Source of the DNA: Parerythrobacter lacustris
GTDB taxonomy: Bacteria; Pseudomonadota; Alphaproteobacteria; Sphingomonadales; Sphingomonadaceae
Direction: 5' to 3'
NCBI RefSeq assembly: GCF_024626475.1
Contig: NZ_JANKHH010000004.1
Coordinates: 186,001 to 250,000 of the forward strand
DNA: 64,000 nucleotides
How positions within the stretch are numbered: the stretch's first letter is position 1; the number at the start of each line of letters is the position of its first letter. The position numbers were made by a program, and so were the translations under genes. Under the pieces are notes generated by a model. It was not told where the DNA came from. It did no database searches and saw only the letters and a program-made list of their open reading frames with translations. Positions 1-10,518 of the stretch are shown here, one piece after another.

Positions 1-1
1 G

Positions 2-1180
<1,179 letters not shown>

Positions 1181-1223
1181 TCGAATTGCGCGAGCGGCCC
1201 GGTCAGGGCTCCTCGCCGCTTGA

Positions 1224-1973
1224 TTATCCGCCGCCGCCGAACCAGTTCCAGTTCCATCCACCGGATTTGGAAGCGGGAAGGCTGGGCTTCGTTTTGTATC
1301 CGCCGAAGTTGCTGCACGCCGCAACGGGATCCGGGTCGCCCGGATCGGCTTGGTAAATCTGGGTAATGTCGCGGCTGTCGCGGACATTGAACGACGAGAA
1401 TACCGTGATTTCGCGGTCGGTGATGAAGGCATCGGTCACGACTGGCTGATAAGTGTAGGATATCTCGACGAAGATCACTGCTTCGCCAGGCATGGCGATG
1501 ACCTGCTCACCGGGCGGTCCCATGCCAAGAAACGACGGGTCGCCTTTCCCGTCTCCCTCTTCACCGTAGCTCGATGTGAAGGCCTTCTTGCCCATGCAGC
1601 GCTGCCAGTGGATGTATTGCTGCGTGTCGGAGGGATCGTCGGGATCGACCTCGAGACTGCTCACGATCACCCGGCCGTATTCCATCAGGTCGATCTTGTC
1701 GCCGGCTTGCAGGTCGACCCCATAGAGCAAATCGTTGAGGTCGGCCTCGTAGATTTTTCGGTCCACGAGGGTGCTTGTGTCCCCTACACGCGAGGCATTG
1801 TCTGCCACATGCATGGCCGCCTGGCTGATCTCCATGTGAACGATGGCATAGTTCGCCATTTCGAGGCCGTAGAGACCTACTGTCAGCATCAAAGGTGCGG
1901 CCAGCGCGAACTCGGTCATCGCTACTGCAGCCGTGTCGCGCTTCAAGCGCCGGAGGAAAATGCGCGATACCAT
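1224..1973 (-). CDS. TadE/TadG-like pilus assembly protein, third gene of left cluster
   Basis: A 249-residue protein with one N-terminal hydrophobic segment (about residues 20-42, FALAAPLMLTVGLYG) preceded by a TEF motif, the usual TadE-like pseudopilin layout. It should sit in the inner membrane with its C-terminal part in the periplasm. It is paralogous to the protein at 7177-7833: both share an IDL..GR(V/I)I(V/L)SSLE block and a QYIHWQRC motif near the middle. Its C-terminus is Trp/Gly-rich (SGGWNWNWFGGGG), which the paralog lacks. The start overlaps the stop of the upstream TadE-like gene. Substrate and assembly partners are not evident from sequence. Confidence 0.75.
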   Translation of the reverse strand: MVSRIFLRRLKRDTAAVAMTEFALAAPLMLTVGLYGLEMANYAIVHMEISQAAMHVADNASRVGDTSTLVDRKIYEADLNDLLYGVDLQAGDKIDLMEYGRVIVSSLEVDPDDPSDTQQYIHWQRCMGKKAFTSSYGEEGDGKGDPSFLGMGPPGEQVIAMPGEAVIFVEISYTYQPVVTDAFITDREITVFSSFNVRDSRDITQIYQADPGDPDPVAACSNFGGYKTKPSLPASKSGGWNWNWFGGGG

Positions 1974-2560
1974 CAGCCGCAGTTCCCGAAGCCGCTCTTG
2001 TCGATCGTCTGCGAGAAGGGCTGGTTGCGCAGCACCGTGGTCGTCGAAGTGCGGAAATTCGGCGAGATCCCGATGAAGGCCGCCAGCGGGAAGGCGCGCG
2101 GATATTCTACCACGACTTCGTAAAGCACAGCATCACGCGCGCTGCCTTGACCGCTCGTTCCGCGGTCCTGGTCCCAAGTCCCGTTGCCGTTGGTATCTTC
2201 GTAGGGCTCGCCGTCATTGCAGGTACCGTCGCCATTGACGTCGGTGAAATCCTCGGGCCGCGAAACATCGCTGAATTCCGAATAGGCGGTGCGCTTGAAT
2301 GTCAGTTTGGCGTCCGGAGCGATATCCTTGACCGCTTCGGTTACCTTGGCATCGAGCACCACCGCCGTTGCGCCTTCGATGGTGGAATTGCGCGCGGATT
2401 GCTGGACTGCGCCGGTAAGCTGGGTGTTGGTGTACATATTGTACGACATGTCGAACAGGCCGACGAGCATAAGACACAGCGTTGGCGCGATCAGTGCGAA
2501 TTCGACCAGCGCCGCACCTTCGTTGTCGCGCCTGAGGTAGGAAAGCAGGCGGGTCATCAT
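1973..2560 (-). CDS. TadE-like protein with calcium-binding-type loops, second gene of left cluster
   Basis: A 195-residue TadE-like protein: short basic cytoplasmic tail, VEFALIAP motif and one membrane helix (about residues 18-42), then a periplasmic domain. About residues 110-136 carry two Asp/Asn/Gly-rich loops (DVNGDGTCNDGEP and EDTNGNGTWDQD) like dockerin or EF-hand calcium loops, so calcium binding is likely but inferred. It is paralogous to 6584-7186, which has the same loops at the same place. It overlaps the vWA gene upstream by 4 bases and the next TadE-like gene by 1 base, so the three genes form one translationally coupled operon. Confidence 0.75.
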   Translation of the reverse strand: MMTRLLSYLRRDNEGAALVEFALIAPTLCLMLVGLFDMSYNMYTNTQLTGAVQQSARNSTIEGATAVVLDAKVTEAVKDIAPDAKLTFKRTAYSEFSDVSRPEDFTDVNGDGTCNDGEPYEDTNGNGTWDQDRGTSGQGSARDAVLYEVVVEYPRAFPLAAFIGISPNFRTSTTTVLRNQPFSQTIDKSGFGNCG

Positions 2561-4521
2561 TCGGTGATCCGCAAGTCGGCCATCTGCTTTGCGATCGAGA
2601 TGAAGGCTTCGTTCAATTCGGTCGAATTAGAAGCTTCGAAATAGCGGCCCGTTCCGGCGCAGTCGACCATCGCCTGGTTGACCGTGGTCCCGAAGGCAAT
2701 GGTCCAAACCGTGATGTTGCGCTTTTTGGCTTCGAGGCATGCCACCTTGAAACGTTGCTCGACATGGCTGGCGAGGGTGCGCGTGTCGTCGCGGCTCCAT
2801 CGGCGCTGGTCAAGCGCGTCGACGCCGTAAGCACCATAGGCGATGTCGTAAGGCTCGGTCTGTCCGTCGGTCAGGAAGATGATGTGACGCGTGCGGGCCC
2901 CGCCGCTGGTTCCGCCGTTTTCCGACGCGAAGAGCCCGGTCGGCGAGATCAGTCGCGCTCCCCAGATCATCCCGATATCGTGATAGGTTGCGCCCATCGG
3001 GACGAGCGTATCGAGATAGGCGTTGAGTTCGTCGGTCTTCATCGGCGCCAGCTTCTGCGCCTTCCCCGTAGGGCAATCGGAAAACCACCAATTGCCGGTG
3101 TCGGCGTACTCATTATCCGAAACCACCTGCTTGGTCGAAATCGTGCCCGTCCCGTTCATCGCGATTTCGCGGACGTAGATCTTGGCGGGATACATCGGGC
3201 GCCACTGCGTATCGGAATCGCCGGGTGTCGGTACGGTGTCGATGTCGAGATCCATCGCCTTGTCCAGATTGACAGCAGCGTAATCGTTGATCTGGTAGGT
3301 GCTCCGTTCCTCTACGCAGCCCTTGGTTTCCGCACGCCAGTTCGAGACATCGCTTTGGATCGGCGCATAACGCCAGTTGGCGATCAGCTCGGGCACGGCG
3401 GCCACACGCTCGAAATCCTGCACGTAATTGCTCGAGTCGAGATACTGGAGCTCGCAGGTCGTGCCTTTGAGTCGCGTCCGGTAACGTCGGCCGTTTTCGG
3501 TGCCGCGCATCGGCTGGATGGTTAGAACCGCAGGAGGAGATGCCTGAATTTCGACGCGCTGCGCGCCATTTTTGGCTTCTGTCCAAACAAGCGTATCGGC
3601 CGGTTGCGCGCCGTCACAGGTATACCAGCCACCTGTGTCGCCCGAGCCGGATTCGTGGTAGGTCGCAGCATAGGTGGCGGACACGTTCCAGTCGTTCCAG
3701 TCGCCGCGCGTGCCCGAGACTTCGGTCCAGTTGCGTTCGTAGGTGTCGCCCTCGATGCCCACGGAGTATCCAGCCTCAATCCGGCTCTGGTAGGTCCACT
3801 CGTCGGTGACCCACTCGTCCTTGAGCAGGTGGCCGACATTCACATTGGTGGCATAGGGCACGAAGCCATAGCGCACTTCCGAGCCCGGCGCGCGCGACGA
3901 CTCGAGCTCGGCATGGAAGTTGCGGATGACCTGCTTCATCGAGTCGATCCGCGAGAGCGAGTCCCCCGGATTGGTGTGGCGCATTGAGCCCGTGACATCG
4001 AGCACCATCATCACATCGACGGCCGAGAAGTTGAGGTTGGCCTCGCACTCGACCGCGACCGGAATTTCCTCGAAGCCGAAGACCCCCATGATCGTGGTCG
4101 GGACATCGACCGACGCGGTCCCGGCGATCGAAAAATCGCTGTTGAGTGTCATCCGGAACTGGCGATTGTCGGTGCCGTAGATGCCGCTGCGATAATTGAT
4201 GTTGAAGAAGCGGTTGCCCATGGTGGCGACATCGCTCGGGACCGATCCCGTCACCACGGCGGTCGTGCCGAGCTTCTTGCGCGCTGCCAGCACGCCGGCG
4301 TCGCAGGCCTGCTGGAGGCGACTTTCCGCAAGATAGGCGCGGCCCATGTCCACGCCACCACCAACGATTCCGAGGAGCGGAAGGATCGCCGCCGCGAGCA
4401 GGGCAAGCGTATTGCCCGACGCATCGCGCGCCAGTCTGGCCATCGTGCCAGGGGTCCGGAATGTCGGTTCTTGCCCACTCATACTGCCAGCGCATACGCG
4501 CAGGAGATGGCCGCATGGCAA
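2557..4521 (-). CDS. TadG-like protein with von Willebrand A domain, first gene of left cluster
   Basis: A 654-residue protein with an N-terminal membrane segment (about residues 39-64, a TadG/TadE-type Flp-pilus-associated N-terminus) and a vWA fold. Its MIDAS motif DVTGSM is at residues 175-180, and matching blocks include RYGFVPYATNVNVG and IGMIWGARL, with IIFLTDGQTEP near the C-terminus. The paralog at 4626-6587 carries the same blocks. It is probably anchored in the inner membrane, displaying a metal-dependent adhesion or assembly domain. The start is uncertain: ATGs at 4521, 4482 and 4443 are all in frame and none has a strong ribosome site. The gene is transcribed divergently from its paralog. 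Confidence 0.75.
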   Translation of the reverse strand: MPCGHLLRVCAGSMSGQEPTFRTPGTMARLARDASGNTLALLAAAILPLLGIVGGGVDMGRAYLAESRLQQACDAGVLAARKKLGTTAVVTGSVPSDVATMGNRFFNINYRSGIYGTDNRQFRMTLNSDFSIAGTASVDVPTTIMGVFGFEEIPVAVECEANLNFSAVDVMMVLDVTGSMRHTNPGDSLSRIDSMKQVIRNFHAELESSRAPGSEVRYGFVPYATNVNVGHLLKDEWVTDEWTYQSRIEAGYSVGIEGDTYERNWTEVSGTRGDWNDWNVSATYAATYHESGSGDTGGWYTCDGAQPADTLVWTEAKNGAQRVEIQASPPAVLTIQPMRGTENGRRYRTRLKGTTCELQYLDSSNYVQDFERVAAVPELIANWRYAPIQSDVSNWRAETKGCVEERSTYQINDYAAVNLDKAMDLDIDTVPTPGDSDTQWRPMYPAKIYVREIAMNGTGTISTKQVVSDNEYADTGNWWFSDCPTGKAQKLAPMKTDELNAYLDTLVPMGATYHDIGMIWGARLISPTGLFASENGGTSGGARTRHIIFLTDGQTEPYDIAYGAYGVDALDQRRWSRDDTRTLASHVEQRFKVACLEAKKRNITVWTIAFGTTVNQAMVDCAGTGRYFEASNSTELNEAFISIAKQMADLRITE

Positions 4522-4625
4522 ACGATTTTGGTTAATATTTCCGATATTTATGAAAGGCTGGCGGTTTAGGAATTGTTTAATCTTCGGCGGTAATCCGGGA
4601 CGCTCTCAATGGGGCAATTCCGCTT
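4522..4625. promoter_or_regulatory. Divergent promoter region between the two mirror-image vWA clusters
   Basis: This 104-base gap is AT-richer than its surroundings (runs such as TTGGTTAATATTT and GGAATTGTTTAATC) and must carry promoters for both three-gene clusters. No specific operator could be identified by eye. Confidence 0.4.
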
Positions 4626-6587
4626 ATGGACAACGCACGCCGGACCCGATTCGCTATGCGCATCCTTCGTTTGTTCAAGGATCGCGCAGGGAACGTCTTC
4701 CCGCTCGCTGCGGTGGGGCTGATCGTGCTTGCCGGCATGGTCGGCGGCGGGGTCGATATTTCGCGCGCCTACATGGCGCAGAACCGTCTGCAGAGCGCAT
4801 GCGACGCGGGCGTGCTGGCCGGGCGCAAGGCGGTCGGCAGCGACGGCTATGACGAAGATGCGGAAGAGCAGGCGGACACATTCTTCGACACCAATTTCGA
4901 CGCCAGCGAGCAGGGCGTGACCGGCCTGGTTTTCGAAACCGATTCCGAGGATGAGGGCAACACGGTCGAGGGCACCGCGTCGGCCACCATGGAAACCGCG
5001 GTGATGAAGCTGTTCGGTTTCGAAAGTATGCCGATCGCGGTCGAATGCAGCGCTTCGATGTCGATCGGCAACAGCGATGTGATGATGGTGCTCGACACCA
5101 CCGGCTCGATGGACTGGGCCGTCAGCAGTTCGGACAGCACAAAGCGTATCGTTGCGCTGCGTTCCGCGATGAAGAGCTTCTTTGACACGCTGGATACTGC
5201 CGCGTCAGGTGGTAACGGCCGCATTCGCTATGGCTTTGTGCCTTACAGCTCGGCGGTCAACGTCGGCCAGCTGCTATACGATGAGGACCCGGCGTATCTC
5301 GCTGACAGCTGGACCTACCAGTCGCGCGAACCCCAGTATCGCACCGTGACGCACCAGACGCTCTCGGGCTACGAACCGCCCTACTATACGAACGACACCG
5401 GCTACAGCAGCATCAGCAACGGAAGCTGGAATTACTACGGCAGCAGCAATTACAGGAACAAGAGCACCTGCGAAAACAACATGCCCTCGGCCACCAACTG
5501 GGCCAATCAGGGGAGCAGTTCGACCGACACCACGACCTATATCGACTCACAACAGCGACGCATCACCCGTACAACAGTGACCCAGGGACAACGGCGAACC
5601 GACTACGATTGCTCCAAGAGCGGCAGTCGCTGGTACGTGATCTACCGCAACCAGGATCGCGACTATTACCAGCACAGCTACGCGATCGAGGACCCAATCT
5701 TCACCACCACTACCTCCACTGTGTTCGACCATTGGTTGTACAAGGCAGTCGCCTACGACACGAGTTCGTTCAAGACATTTGCCGCAGTCAGTACGCCGAC
5801 CGGCACTGACGGTGCCAATGCCAGCTCGACCTGGGCCGGGTGCATCGAAGAACGCACTACCGTGTCCGATGACACTTTCAGCTTCTCCAAGATCAGCGGG
5901 ATGTCGCCAGCTGCGGCATTCGACCTCGATATCGATTCGGCACCCGACAGCGCAGCGACGAAATGGGGGCCGATGTGGAGCCAGATCAGTTACTACCGGA
6001 CGACCAGCAACACCAACTATCTGACCAGCGCCTCGACATCGTTCTACGGTCGCAAGGCAAGTGCGGCATGCCCTGTCGGCGCGCAGCTGTTCGCCGAAAT
6101 GACCGAGGAAGAGTTCGACGCCTATGCCGATTCGCTCACGCCCACCGGCGGGACCTATCTCGATATCGGCATGATCTGGGGCGCCCGCCTCGCATCGCCA
6201 GACGGGATTTTCGCCGACAATGTGAACGATGCTCCGGCGAATGGCGGCTCGGTCGCCCGGCACATCATCTTCATGACCGATGGCGAGATGGACACCGGCT
6301 ACACTAGCCACACCAGCTACGGGATCGAGTATCATGATCGGCGGATCACCGACGATGGGTATTCCGAGCAGGACGAGCGTCACAGCTCTCGCTTCCTCGC
6401 CGTGTGCGAAGCCGCAAAGGCCAAGGGTATCCGCATCTGGGTGATCGCTTTCGGCGCCGCACTCACCTCGGACCTCGAAACCTGCGCGTCGCCGGACAGC
6501 TCCTTCACCGCGGCCAACTCGGCATCGCTCAACGAAGCGTTCCAGTCGATCGGCAAGGTTGTCGGCGAGTTGCGGGTCACGCAATGA
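4626..6587 (+). CDS. TadG-like protein with von Willebrand A domain, first gene of right cluster
   Basis: A 653-residue paralog of the divergent gene at 2557-4521. It has an N-terminal membrane helix (about residues 26-44) and the same VDISRAYMAQNRLQSACDAG block after it. The MIDAS motif DTTGSM is at residues 156-161, followed by RYGFVPYSSAVNVG, IGMIWGARL and IIFMTDGEMD. The middle (about residues 240-360) is rich in Ser/Thr/Tyr/Asn and much less conserved with the paralog, as expected of a surface-exposed insert. An alternative start lies at 4656. The stop overlaps the next start as ATGA, so the cluster is translationally coupled. Confidence 0.75.
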   Translation: MDNARRTRFAMRILRLFKDRAGNVFPLAAVGLIVLAGMVGGGVDISRAYMAQNRLQSACDAGVLAGRKAVGSDGYDEDAEEQADTFFDTNFDASEQGVTGLVFETDSEDEGNTVEGTASATMETAVMKLFGFESMPIAVECSASMSIGNSDVMMVLDTTGSMDWAVSSSDSTKRIVALRSAMKSFFDTLDTAASGGNGRIRYGFVPYSSAVNVGQLLYDEDPAYLADSWTYQSREPQYRTVTHQTLSGYEPPYYTNDTGYSSISNGSWNYYGSSNYRNKSTCENNMPSATNWANQGSSSTDTTTYIDSQQRRITRTTVTQGQRRTDYDCSKSGSRWYVIYRNQDRDYYQHSYAIEDPIFTTTTSTVFDHWLYKAVAYDTSSFKTFAAVSTPTGTDGANASSTWAGCIEERTTVSDDTFSFSKISGMSPAAAFDLDIDSAPDSAATKWGPMWSQISYYRTTSNTNYLTSASTSFYGRKASAACPVGAQLFAEMTEEEFDAYADSLTPTGGTYLDIGMIWGARLASPDGIFADNVNDAPANGGSVARHIIFMTDGEMDTGYTSHTSYGIEYHDRRITDDGYSEQDERHSSRFLAVCEAAKAKGIRIWVIAFGAALTSDLETCASPDSSFTAANSASLNEAFQSIGKVVGELRVTQ

Positions 6588-7186
6588 ACGGATGCAATCG
6601 CCCCCCACTTTCCCGGTTGTTGCGGGACGACAGCAGCGGCGCAGCGCTCATGGAGTTCGGCCTCGTCGCGCCGATCTTCATGTTCCTGCTGCTGTCGCTG
6701 TTCGATCTCGGGCAATGGATGTACGCCCGTTCGATCCTCGACGGGGCGGTGCAGGTTGCGGCGCGTTCCAGCTCGTTGGAAGTTGGCGACACGACTGCCG
6801 CTGACGCCCATGTGTCGGAAATGGTCAAGCGCATCACGCCCGATGCGACCGTGGTTGCAAGCCGCGTCAGCTATTTCGACTTCGCAGATGTCGACCGGGC
6901 CGAAAAGTGGAACGACGAGGACAACAGCGGCGACTGCAACGACGGCGAAGCCTTTACCGACGAGAACGGCAACGGTGCCTGGGATGCCGATATCGGCGTC
7001 AGCGGCAACGGCGGTGCCGGAGATGTTGTCGTGTACACGGTAACAGTGAATTACGAGCCTTCTTTCGCAATGCCGCTGCTCCCGCATATCGGTGAGACAC
7101 GCAAGCTCGAGTCCACCGCAATGACCAAGAACCAGCCATTTGCCTTGCAAACCGGCTACACTGCGGAGGCCGGCACATGCGACTGA
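6584..7186 (+). CDS. TadE-like protein with calcium-binding-type loops, second gene of right cluster
   Basis: A 200-residue TadE-like protein beginning at the ATG that overlaps the stop of the vWA gene (ATGA); a longer open frame upstream lies inside that gene and is not needed. It has a MEFGLVAPIFMF membrane segment (about residues 22-44). About residues 110-135 contain DNSGDCNDGEAFTDENGNGAWDAD-type acidic loops, reported here in two parts: DNSGDCNDGE and DENGNGAWDAD. It mirrors the protein at 1973-2560 in order, length and loop position. Calcium binding is inferred from the loop pattern only. Confidence 0.75.
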   Translation: MNGCNRPPLSRLLRDDSSGAALMEFGLVAPIFMFLLLSLFDLGQWMYARSILDGAVQVAARSSSLEVGDTTAADAHVSEMVKRITPDATVVASRVSYFDFADVDRAEKWNDEDNSGDCNDGEAFTDENGNGAWDADIGVSGNGGAGDVVVYTVTVNYEPSFAMPLLPHIGETRKLESTAMTKNQPFALQTGYTAEAGTCD

Positions 7187-7833
7187 GCTTCCGACCATTC
7201 TTGCGCCTATGGCGCTCGACTGATGCCATCGCCTTGACCGAGTTTGCTTTCGTCCTGCCGGTATTGCTGGTGATGGGCCTCTACGGGGCGGAGATCGCCC
7301 GGATGGCCATGACGCGCACGCAGATCAGCCAGATTGCTCTCTCGGTGGCGGACAACGCTTCGCGCCTCGGCCAGACCGACAACAGCGGCGTCACGCCGAC
7401 CATCACTGAAACCGATGTGGATGCCATCCTCGACGGCGCAATCCGTCAGGGCAACACGATCGATCTCGAAGAGAATGGCAGGATCATCCTCTCTAGCCTC
7501 GAGTACGACGGCTTCTCCGAACGCCAGTACATCCATTGGCAACGCTGTCGGGGCGACGCCGAAATCGATTCCGAATATGGTGACGATGGTGCCAACAGCG
7601 GTCTGACAGGCGATGTCCTGACCGGAATGGGCAGCGGCTCATCGAAGGCCACCGCGAGTCCGGGAACCGCAGTCATGTTCGTTGAAATCGAGTATACCTA
7701 TAGCGCGTTGTTCGAAAATCCCTTCGGCTCTGGCGACCAGACCCTTCGCTCGGAGGCAGCTTTTCTGATCAGAGACGACCGCAACCTGACACCTGGCCTC
7801 ACCGGCGGAAGCAGCAACTCGGAGTGTGACTAG
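7177..7833 (+). CDS. TadE-like protein, third gene of right cluster
   Basis: A 218-residue protein with a TEFAFVLPVLLVMGLYG-type membrane segment near residues 20-38, paralogous to 1224-1973 (shared IDL..GRII..SLE and RQYIHWQRC blocks). It overlaps the preceding gene by 10 bases. It lacks the Trp/Gly-rich C-terminal tail of its paralog. The three plus-strand genes repeat the order of the three minus-strand genes, so the whole locus is an inverted duplication of a three-gene operon. Confidence 0.72.
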   Translation: MRLSFRPFLRLWRSTDAIALTEFAFVLPVLLVMGLYGAEIARMAMTRTQISQIALSVADNASRLGQTDNSGVTPTITETDVDAILDGAIRQGNTIDLEENGRIILSSLEYDGFSERQYIHWQRCRGDAEIDSEYGDDGANSGLTGDVLTGMGSGSSKATASPGTAVMFVEIEYTYSALFENPFGSGDQTLRSEAAFLIRDDRNLTPGLTGGSSNSECD

Positions 7834-7877
7834 GGCTCCGTCTTGACTCGCACGCTGGGCGAAGCCACGCGATTGCG

Positions 7878-8540
7878 ATGGAACTGCAACCCACCGATGC
7901 GCTTCCGCTGCCGCAGCGTCTCGCGCTGGCGCACGCTCCTGCAGACCTGAAACCCGCTGCACTCGCGGCCTTTGCGCTCGATACGCGACTGGCCAAGTTC
8001 GTCGCCCAGGCCAGCGAGCCCCTCGTCGGGCAGCTCCGGCTGGCGTGGTGGCGGGAGCAGCTGTGCAAGCCGGTCGGTGACAGGGCCTCGGGCGATGTCA
8101 TCCTCGACAGTCTCTCTGCACATTGGGGGGCAGCGAGCTGCGAGCTGACCGCATTGGTGGACGGCTGGGAACGGATGCTGGACGAACCGCCGTTGCCGGA
8201 AACAGCCATCGACGAATTTGTCAGCGGTCGGGCCACGATGTTCAGCGGGCTTGCCGCACTGGCGGGACACGGTGAGGGCGCGGCAGTCGCTCGCGAGAGC
8301 GGCCGGCAATGGGCTTTGGCCGATCTGCTGGCGCATGTCTCAGGGAGCGAGCGCGACGCGATTATGGCCGCATCGCCGAACATCGCCCACGGCCGCGATA
8401 CGAGATTGCCCCGCAACCTGCGTCACCTCGCCATTCTCGGCTCGCTGGGACGCAGGGCCATTGTGCGCGGCGGCGGGCCGCTCATCGCGGGCCGGCGCGA
8501 CTTGCTACATATCATGCGGCTTGGCATGTTCGGGCGCTAG
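7878..8540 (+). CDS. Squalene/phytoene synthase-family protein, short form
   Basis: A 220-residue protein with the LRLAWWREQL segment (about residues 53-62) typical of the squalene/phytoene synthase superfamily, especially the short NDUFAF6-like branch in alphaproteobacteria. The family normally has about 280 or more residues with two Asp-rich motifs. Here no clear DxxxD pair is visible, so prenyl-transferase activity is doubtful. A role in membrane or respiratory complex biogenesis is possible but unproven. The gene starts 45 bases after the TadE-like cluster. Confidence 0.6.
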   Translation: MELQPTDALPLPQRLALAHAPADLKPAALAAFALDTRLAKFVAQASEPLVGQLRLAWWREQLCKPVGDRASGDVILDSLSAHWGAASCELTALVDGWERMLDEPPLPETAIDEFVSGRATMFSGLAALAGHGEGAAVARESGRQWALADLLAHVSGSERDAIMAASPNIAHGRDTRLPRNLRHLAILGSLGRRAIVRGGGPLIAGRRDLLHIMRLGMFGR

Positions 8541-8573
8541 GCTATTCTGGTGCCCTTGCAGGGGGGGTGTCGC

Positions 8574-9041
8574 ATGAACCGCATTTTGCTTGGAGCTTTT
8601 GGTGCACTCGTGCTCGTCGGCGTCGGCCTGTTCTGGTGGCAGGGCAGGGCGGCAGTCGAACAGGGCGCACCGCCGCCCGATCCCGCCGCGCTAGCCGATC
8701 CGAACGCGGAGCCGGAAATTCCGGTGGCCGATGCCGCTAACATGCGCGGCCCCGCTCCGCCGGAAGCGTCCGAACTGTCGCGCGAGCAGCGGCGGTTTTT
8801 TCGTTACGATCGCAATCGCGACCTGCGCATCACCCGCAACGAGATGCTCGCCACCCGGACCAATGATTTCCGCAAGCTCGACAAGGATGGCAACAACCTG
8901 CTGACCTTCGAGGAATGGGCCGTGACCACCGCGACCCGGTTCGATCAGGCAGACGCCAACAAGGATCGTGAGCTGTCACAGGCCGAATTTGCCAAAACCG
9001 CCCCCAAACGCAGCGCGCGCAAGCCCGCGTGTCGCTGCTAG
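8574..9041 (+). CDS. Membrane-anchored EF-hand domain protein
   Basis: About 155 residues: an N-terminal hydrophobic helix ([19 protein letters not shown]), a Pro/Ala-rich spacer, then three EF-hand-like loops ([39 protein letters not shown]). This suggests a periplasmic calcium-binding or structural protein tethered to the inner membrane. The ATG at 8574 is preferred over the in-frame GTG at 8550 because a G-rich ribosome site lies just before it. The stop shares the palindrome CTAG with the stop of the convergent trmFO gene. Confidence 0.7.
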   Translation: MNRILLGAFGALVLVGVGLFWWQGRAAVEQGAPPPDPAALADPNAEPEIPVADAANMRGPAPPEASELSREQRRFFRYDRNRDLRITRNEMLATRTNDFRKLDKDGNNLLTFEEWAVTTATRFDQADANKDRELSQAEFAKTAPKRSARKPACRC

Positions 9042-10405
9042 GCGAGGGCACGCTCCAGCGATTCCATCCACGTGCCGAAGTCGGCCTTCCCGCGTGAGGT
9101 GTAAGCTTCCTTGCGGGACTTCTTCTTCACCTCGTGCATCGGCTCGAACAGGCCGAAATTGATGTTCATCGGCTGGAAGGTCGCGGCCTCCGCATCGCCG
9201 GTGATATGCGCCAGCAGCGCGCCCATCGCGGTCGTGCGCGGCGGCGAAGTCCAGCGATCGCCGGCAAGCTCCGCCGCCGTCATCATTCCGGCGAGCAGGC
9301 CGACCGCCGAACTTTCGACATACCCCTCGCAGCCGGTGATCTGTCCGGCAAAACGGATATGCCCCGCACCTTTCAGGCGCAGTTGCCGGTCGAGCACGAT
9401 CGGCGAGTTGATGAAGGTGTTGCGATGCAACCCGCCGAGCCGCGCAAACTCGGCATTCTCGAGGCCGGGAATCGTCCGGAACAGCTCGACCTGCGCGCCG
9501 TATTTCATCTTGGTCTGGAAGCCGACCATGTTCCACAAGGTGCCGAGCTTGTTGTCCTGCCGCAACTGCACCACGGCATAGGGCCAGCGGCCTTGCGGAT
9601 ACTCCGGGGTGACATCACGCGGATTGTCCAGCCCGACCGGCTTCATCGGTCCGAAGCGCAGTGTCTCGACCCCGCGCGCAGCCATCACCTCGATCGGCAT
9701 GCAGCCATCGAAATAAGGGGTGTCGGCTTCCCATTCGCGAAACTCGGTCTTCTCGGCATCGAGCAGACCTTGGTGGAAAGCAAGGTATTGCTCCTTCGTC
9801 ATCGGGCAGTTGATGTAGTCGCCATCCTCGTTGGATGCCTCGGTCCGCTTGTTCCAGCGCGACTGGATCCAGCAGATGTCCATGTCGATGCTGTCACGGT
9901 GAACGATCGGGGCAATCGCGTCGAAAAAGGCGAGCCGATCCTGTCCGGTAGCCCCGACGATGCTTTCGGCGAGCGATTGCGCGGTCAACGGCCCGGTAGC
10001 GACGATGGTCAGACCGGCTTCGGGAAGCGTATTCACTTTCTCGCGCACGACAGAAATCGTCGGGTGCTGTTCGAGCGCCTTCTGGACCTCCGCGGAGAAC
10101 ACGTCCCGGTCGACCGCCATCGCTGATCCGGCAGGGACGCGGGCAACTTCGCCTGCCCGCATTACCAAGGAATCGAGCCGCCGCATCTCATGATGCAGCA
10201 GGCCAACGGCGTTCTTTTCGTCGTCGTCGGAGCGGAAACTGTTCGAACAGACCAGCTCGGCCAGACCATCCGTCTGATGGGCGGGTGTGGTTTCACCGGT
10301 CCCCCGCATTTCGGACAGGCGCACGCGGTGGCCGCGCTGCGCCAACTGCCACGCAGCTTCGCAACCCGCGAGGCCGCCGCCAATGATGTGAACGTCGTAA
10401 TCCAT
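9038..10405 (-). CDS. trmFO: Methylenetetrahydrofolate-tRNA-(uracil-5-)-methyltransferase TrmFO
   Basis: A 455-residue FAD- and folate-dependent enzyme that makes 5-methyluridine at position 54 of tRNA. It starts with the dinucleotide-binding motif [15 protein letters not shown], followed by the family block [19 protein letters not shown] (shown in part) and MRRLDSL. The C-terminal half has [13 protein letters not shown] and [14 protein letters not shown]. The start at 10405 (MDYDVH) is chosen because the reading frame upstream to 10432 adds only non-family residues. The gene is convergent with the EF-hand gene, the two stops overlapping in a CTAG. Confidence 0.95.
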   Translation of the reverse strand: MDYDVHIIGGGLAGCEAAWQLAQRGHRVRLSEMRGTGETTPAHQTDGLAELVCSNSFRSDDDEKNAVGLLHHEMRRLDSLVMRAGEVARVPAGSAMAVDRDVFSAEVQKALEQHPTISVVREKVNTLPEAGLTIVATGPLTAQSLAESIVGATGQDRLAFFDAIAPIVHRDSIDMDICWIQSRWNKRTEASNEDGDYINCPMTKEQYLAFHQGLLDAEKTEFREWEADTPYFDGCMPIEVMAARGVETLRFGPMKPVGLDNPRDVTPEYPQGRWPYAVVQLRQDNKLGTLWNMVGFQTKMKYGAQVELFRTIPGLENAEFARLGGLHRNTFINSPIVLDRQLRLKGAGHIRFAGQITGCEGYVESSAVGLLAGMMTAAELAGDRWTSPPRTTAMGALLAHITGDAEAATFQPMNINFGLFEPMHEVKKKSRKEAYTSRGKADFGTWMESLERALA

Positions 10406-10518
10406 GGCTTGCCCATAGTGCCCGGGCCGCATTCGGCAACACCCTGTCGTCTTGGCCGTAAAAAGCCGCTACCGCTGCAACAGCAACTACAATTCCGGTC
10501 CGGAGCTTTCCTCACACC

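Noticed and set aside
5547-6608. 353-residue open frame antisense to the right vWA gene
   Set aside because: It mirrors the coding bias of the vWA gene and lacks any recognised domain.
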